This document shows, piece after piece, positions 60,395 through 64,000 of a stretch of 64,000 nucleotides of DNA (within the stretch, counting starts at the first letter, position 1; every line of letters starts with the position of its first letter). Source of the stretch: Bedellia somnulentella (lineage: Eukaryota; Arthropoda; Insecta; Lepidoptera; Bedelliidae). The stretch is from NCBI GenBank assembly GCA_963576735.1, contig OY755190.1, positions 9,603,695 through 9,667,694 on the forward strand. The letters run 5' to 3'. A program made the translations under genes and the position numbers. The notes under the pieces are model-generated. The model worked only from the letters and a program-made list of their open reading frames with translations, ran no database searches and was not told the DNA's origin.

Positions 60395-61150
60395 ATATTC
60401 TCCTTATTAGAAATAGAACCCCAGCAGTAAATATGAATTTTACCAATCACACGAATTTTAGGTATCGAAGATATCGAGAACTAAAAATCTTGTAAAAACG
60501 CCTTTCACAAAATGCTGAAGCATAGAACATTATTCCCTTAAATGGAATAAGAGTAAGAAAATATCGACAGCGAACCCCTGCCAAAGAGTCCAACTCTGTA
60601 GTAATATTTGAAGGGTGGAAACCAGGTCAGCGCTCCCGATCCAAACGAGGTGAAGCTATACGATTCGCCGATTGCGATTTCTCTCATCTTACAGATTTTA
60701 CATATTTATGGACTACGGATTCTGAATTTCTTATTGTACTTGTGTAAGATGCAATAATAGTAGGGTTGTTGCGTTGGTCGGTATGTTTTAGGGCTGTAAT
60801 CTTTATGAAATTGTATAATGTAATGTATACGTGTATGTCTCCGCTGAAAGCATTTTGCATGATGATGGATTGATGTGATTTTTCTTAGCCTTACCTGATA
60901 TTGTATATGTTTGTCCTATTTTATTAAACATATCGTTGACGTTTACCATAATTGATTTATTTTACTTATGAATAAATCTATGACTTTGTTACACTGAGTA
61001 TCCGATCTTAGTACAGTTACTTGTGTTTTTATGTATTGTTAATGCCTTACAGTTAACTATGTTTCAAGCCACATATTCTCAAAGAGCAGGCTGTCTACCT
61101 CTACATCCAAGGACTTCAGGGTAGTTATTTCAAGGACATCAATATATATA
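60395..61150. other. Non-coding, probably intron
   Basis: Nothing recognised. Confidence 0.4.
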
Positions 61151-61161
61151 TTTTGTTTCAG

Positions 61162-61365
61162 ACGATGAGTAGCTACGGCGGGGGCATAATAAGCTCAGAC
61201 ACAGACACGCTATCTCGTCGACTGCGCGAGGCAGAGCGGCAGCGACAGGACGCCGAGCGGGCCCACGCGGACGCGCTCGCTCAGCTACGGTCAGCGCAGC
61301 GCTCGCCGCTGGACTCGCATAATGTTGACCAGCTGCAATCTAGGGTTCGGGAACTTGAGAAAAAG
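61162..61365 (+). CDS. Rbp: RIM-BP, exon A (coiled coil)
   Basis: Acceptor TTTTGTTTCAG|A, ATG at 61165, donor AAG|GTGAGC at 61366. Arg/Glu/Ala/Gln-rich heptads. Distinctly GC-rich compared with its surroundings, as expected for coding DNA. Confidence 0.88.
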
Positions 61366-64000
61366 GTGAGCTGTTTTTGTGTTTGTTACTAGACTCAATA
61401 AAGTCGAGAAAGATTTAAAGTTGTAAAGTAAACGTGGTGAGATAGAAACTTGTTTTAACTTCGGATAGATAATTTTTATTTATGGTATTACGAGTAAGTT
61501 CTGATTTATTTGAAAATTTCTGTTACTGGTTAGTAGATTTTTTCGGGCTGAGAAAATATTTTATATATCTCTGTTTAATGTCGGAATTGTTAGCCACTAG
61601 ATGTTTACTGCTTAAAACAAGTTTTCTTAAGTATGCATTTACCTCGTATATTTTTTTAGTGATTATTCGATACATTTATAATTTAGTTAATAAAGTCCAA
61701 CTAAACTTCAGATTTCGTTTTATAAGGCTGCTCTGGAAACGGTGAGGTGTGAAGAATTGCACCTAGAACTATCATCAGCGCTGCGATCTCGAGGTGCTAA
61801 CACAGGCACAACATGGTCCACCTCAGCAATGCAACCGGCCTCCGAAATAGAGCGGATTATGGCGAAGATTGAACAAGACAACAGAATTTTGGCTGAACTG
61901 GAACACACCAGGTCTACTACCCATGGTGAATATTTTTTCTTGAAGCATTAAACGTAAGCGTATTATCATATAAATAGGATTTATGCAATATAAAATTTTG
62001 TTGCAGGTTTACAATCCAGTGGATCTAACCAAGCCCTAGGAGAATTTCACTCCCCGTCACCTTCACCGCTGCCTCATTCTTACTCAAACACTACTGGCCA
62101 CCAAGGTCATGCAATAATCTGCCAAAGCAATACAATGCCAACGTTATCATCGTACCACGCAGCTAGTCAGTATTCAGCTCCAAACTCTAACTCCGGCGCA
62201 TACTCAATGACTGCCCATCACCCTTCCTCCTCGTATACAAATCCTGTAACTGGCTACTCTACTAACTCCTATGGCCTGACGAACACTCATCAAGTTTCTT
62301 TTACTAACCCTGTTACTACTTCTCTAGTAAACAATATTAGTCAAATTTCTAGTACACTAGCTGGTCTACACAGCAACTTGCAAAACATTACTGGTAACAT
62401 ATCAGGAATGGCCTTGGGAAGTGGTCTCACTGGACAAACGATGCCCGGCACTCTAGGAAATATGTCTGGGACTGGATTGACTAGCTGTCTTAGCAATGTT
62501 CCCACAAGTTTATCAGGGGGGCTTACGGGTACACTTGGAGGAATGCAATCAACTTTGACTGGTGGAATGGGAAATCATTTGGGCAACCTAACCGTGGGCA
62601 CTCAATTGGGTGGCTTAAGTACAAGTTTATGTTCTACGGGATATGGAACTAGTTCTGGAACATACACAAACCCCTTATTATCAACAACTTTAGGTGCCAA
62701 CGCAATGAATATTAAATTAAAACCGCTAGACGAAATAGATCTTGGATTAGGAAGATATGGTACAACAACAAGCGGAGTGGGAAGAGTAGCTACCCCTGTG
62801 ACACCCCACCAGCCCTCATGGAGCTTAGGATTAGATAGTCAATATGGAAATGATAGACTAGGAGGTATAGACTCAAGTTACAGCCATGACAGGAACCAAA
62901 GAGCTTTGGCAAGAATCGGGCCGAATTCTGGCATGGAGATGGATGGTAAGTGATAGTTTTACATAACATAACATAACATACATAAACGTTCACGCCGTTT
63001 ATCCCCGAAGGGGTTGGCAGAGGTACCAATACTCCTGAACTCACATGGCAAGCGCCATCTAGTTTCCAGAGAAGGTACCCACGTTTTGCTTAGACAGTGT
63101 ACTCACGTGATAGGGGGCAGGCCTATCGCCGTTTTTGTACGAATACACTGTCACATGACTAAGTACAACTCAGCCATGTGGGTTTCCTCACGATGTTTTC
63201 CCTCACCGTTAGCAACCATGATAAATTAACCACACATATGACTTTAGAAAAGACAAATTGGTGTAGGCCCGTCTCAGGATTGGAACTCACGCCCTTCTGT
63301 TTTTCGGGCGGGTGTTCTACCCACTGGACTATCATGTCGATAGTTTTAATACCATTTAAATGTAAAAAATATTGTTTGTGCTTATAGCAGTAATGTTTTC
63401 AGTTCGGAACACGAATTATATGAACGGAGGCGCTTTAGAAGGACAAGTAGATATGCTTGACATTCCTGGAAAGGGCCGATGTTGTGTCTACATAGCAAGA
63501 TATTCTTACGATCCGCCAGAGTAAGTAGCTATTAAAATAAATTTATTAAAATATATATTAGCATTTATTTTTTTGCAATGCGCACACAATGCGCAACTGC
63601 ATTCTGTTGCCAAAAAGTATCTATTCACGCAGCATAAAAGAAGTTGCCTTTATGGAGGAAGCTACAAATTTAGTTTCGTGGATTTTATAACACATAGTTT
63701 GACTTTTTTAAGAAAATGCGTACGCAGAATTATGTATAACGTAATAAAATATATGGTATATTTATTAAAGTTATTGATAGTATGCAAATTTTGTCAAAAA
63801 GTATATTTTTCTGAAGTTGCTTCGATAATTTAAACATTACGTTAACTATTTCAGACTTGAAAGTGCTGAAGGAGAGTTATCAATTTGTGCTGGTGACTAT
63901 TTACTGGTTTGGGGTCCACCAGACCCTAATGCATCAATGCTTGATGCGGAATTACTTGATGGGCGGCGAGGTCTTGTTCCTGCCAATTTCGTGCAAAGAT
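61162..64000 (+). CDS. Rbp: RIM-binding protein, 5' part (five exons, incomplete)
   Basis: Exons 61162-61365, 61727-61925, 62007-62945, 63403-63520 and 63855-64000 join in frame, and the gene continues past the window. The product begins, or nearly so, with MSSYGGGIISSD at ATG 61165 and goes on to a charged coiled coil (LSRRLREAERQRQDAERAHA...QLQSRVRELEKK), a second helical region (ERIMAKIEQDNRILAELEHT), a Ser/Gly/Thr/Asn-rich linker of some 300 residues and an SH3 domain. In flies and vertebrates RIM-BP is a scaffold at the presynaptic active zone, using SH3 domains to join RIM and voltage-gated calcium channels. Later FnIII and SH3 domains are off the window. A further 5' exon with an earlier start is possible. 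Introns hold few repeats apart from a SINE-B after exon 3. Confidence 0.88.
61727..61925 (+). CDS. Rbp: RIM-BP, exon B
   Basis: Acceptor CGTTTTATAAG|G (short pyrimidine tract), frame AALETVRCEELHLELSSALR, donor CATG|GTGAAT. The donor is weak at +4/+5. Confidence 0.82.
62007..62945 (+). CDS. Rbp: RIM-BP, exon C (low-complexity linker)
   Basis: Acceptor ATTTTGTTGCAG|G. 313 residues rich in Ser, Thr, Gly, Asn and Leu, with repeated short segments (SGGLTGTLGG, GNMSGTGLTS). Ends with RNQRALARIGPNSGMEMDG. Donor GTAAGT at 62946. Confidence 0.88.
62962..63338 (-). repeat. Full-length SINE-B, 16 bp after an exon
   Basis: Target duplication GATAGTTTTA at 62952-62961 and 63339-63348. The minus-strand head has AGTCCAGTGGGTAGAAC (A box) and GAGTTCCAATCC (B box). 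Tail (CATAA)n. Confidence 0.92.
63403..63520 (+). CDS. Rbp: RIM-BP, exon D (SH3 start)
   Basis: Acceptor ATGTTTTCAG|T. Encodes VDMLDIPGKGRCCVYIARYS, then YDPPE. CVYIARYSYDP is the first strand and ALYDY-like motif of RIM-BP SH3-I. Donor GA|GTAAGT. Confidence 0.9.
63525..63850. other. RIM-BP intron
   Basis: AT-rich and without a recognised element. The 86-residue frame at 63573-63833 is intronic. Confidence 0.5.
63855..64000 (+). CDS. Rbp: RIM-BP, exon E (SH3), runs off the window
   Basis: Acceptor CTATTTCAG|A. Reads LESAEGELSICAGDYLLVWG, then ELLDGRRGLVPANFVQ, the conserved end of the SH3 fold (the D-G-x-x-G-L-V-P-x-N-F-V motif). Confidence 0.92.

Overview
The window is nuclear DNA of an insect, most probably a butterfly or moth (Lepidoptera). 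The evidence is AT-rich sequence, short exons with canonical GT/AG introns, Helitron termini of the type common in Lepidoptera, and very dense short retroelements with (ATGT)n tails. No species can be named from the sequence alone.

Two host genes are supported, both on the plus strand. The first is a CRAL-TRIO (Sec14-like) lipid-binding protein of 298 residues. Its four coding exons lie between 27419 and 34749, a probable 3' UTR follows, and a possible untranslated first exon ends at 8763. The second is the 5' part of a RIM-binding protein (RIM-BP/Rbp), with five exons from 61162 to the window edge: a coiled coil, a Ser/Gly/Thr-rich linker and the first SH3 domain. A CpG-rich promoter-like block with a possible leader exon (39490-39986) lies upstream of it.

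Most of the rest is transposable elements. 1-4029 is a nested stack: the 3' end of a LINE split by two Helitrons, the second of which carries a Pif1-type helicase remnant and two SINE insertions. 11563-13356 is an internally deleted Ginger-type DNA transposon with long inverted ends. 43199-45216 is a roughly 1-kb tandem duplication of repeat-derived DNA. 45500-47060 is a LINE 3' part interrupted by a SINE. 50427-52560 is a 5'-truncated LINE with a full reverse-transcriptase domain. 53030-58620 holds a two-frameshift SWIM/YqaJ gene and, on the other strand, the C-terminal part of a P/THAP9-type transposase, between possible inverted termini.

Three interspersed families dominate and are named here for convenience. 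SINE-A is about 250 bp with an (ATGT)n tail and nearly 50 copies or fragments. SINE-B is about 350 bp with a tRNA-like head. LINE-C is a LINE whose 3' coding end and tail recur in the window. All three end in a related module, a short CCCC/GGGG-type hairpin followed by a GTGA-containing motif and the tail, which suggests that LINE-C machinery mobilised both SINEs. Target-site duplications, 5' truncations and nested insertions are visible throughout. Several palindromic MITE-like elements are also present. No prokaryotic, CRISPR or viral genes were seen.
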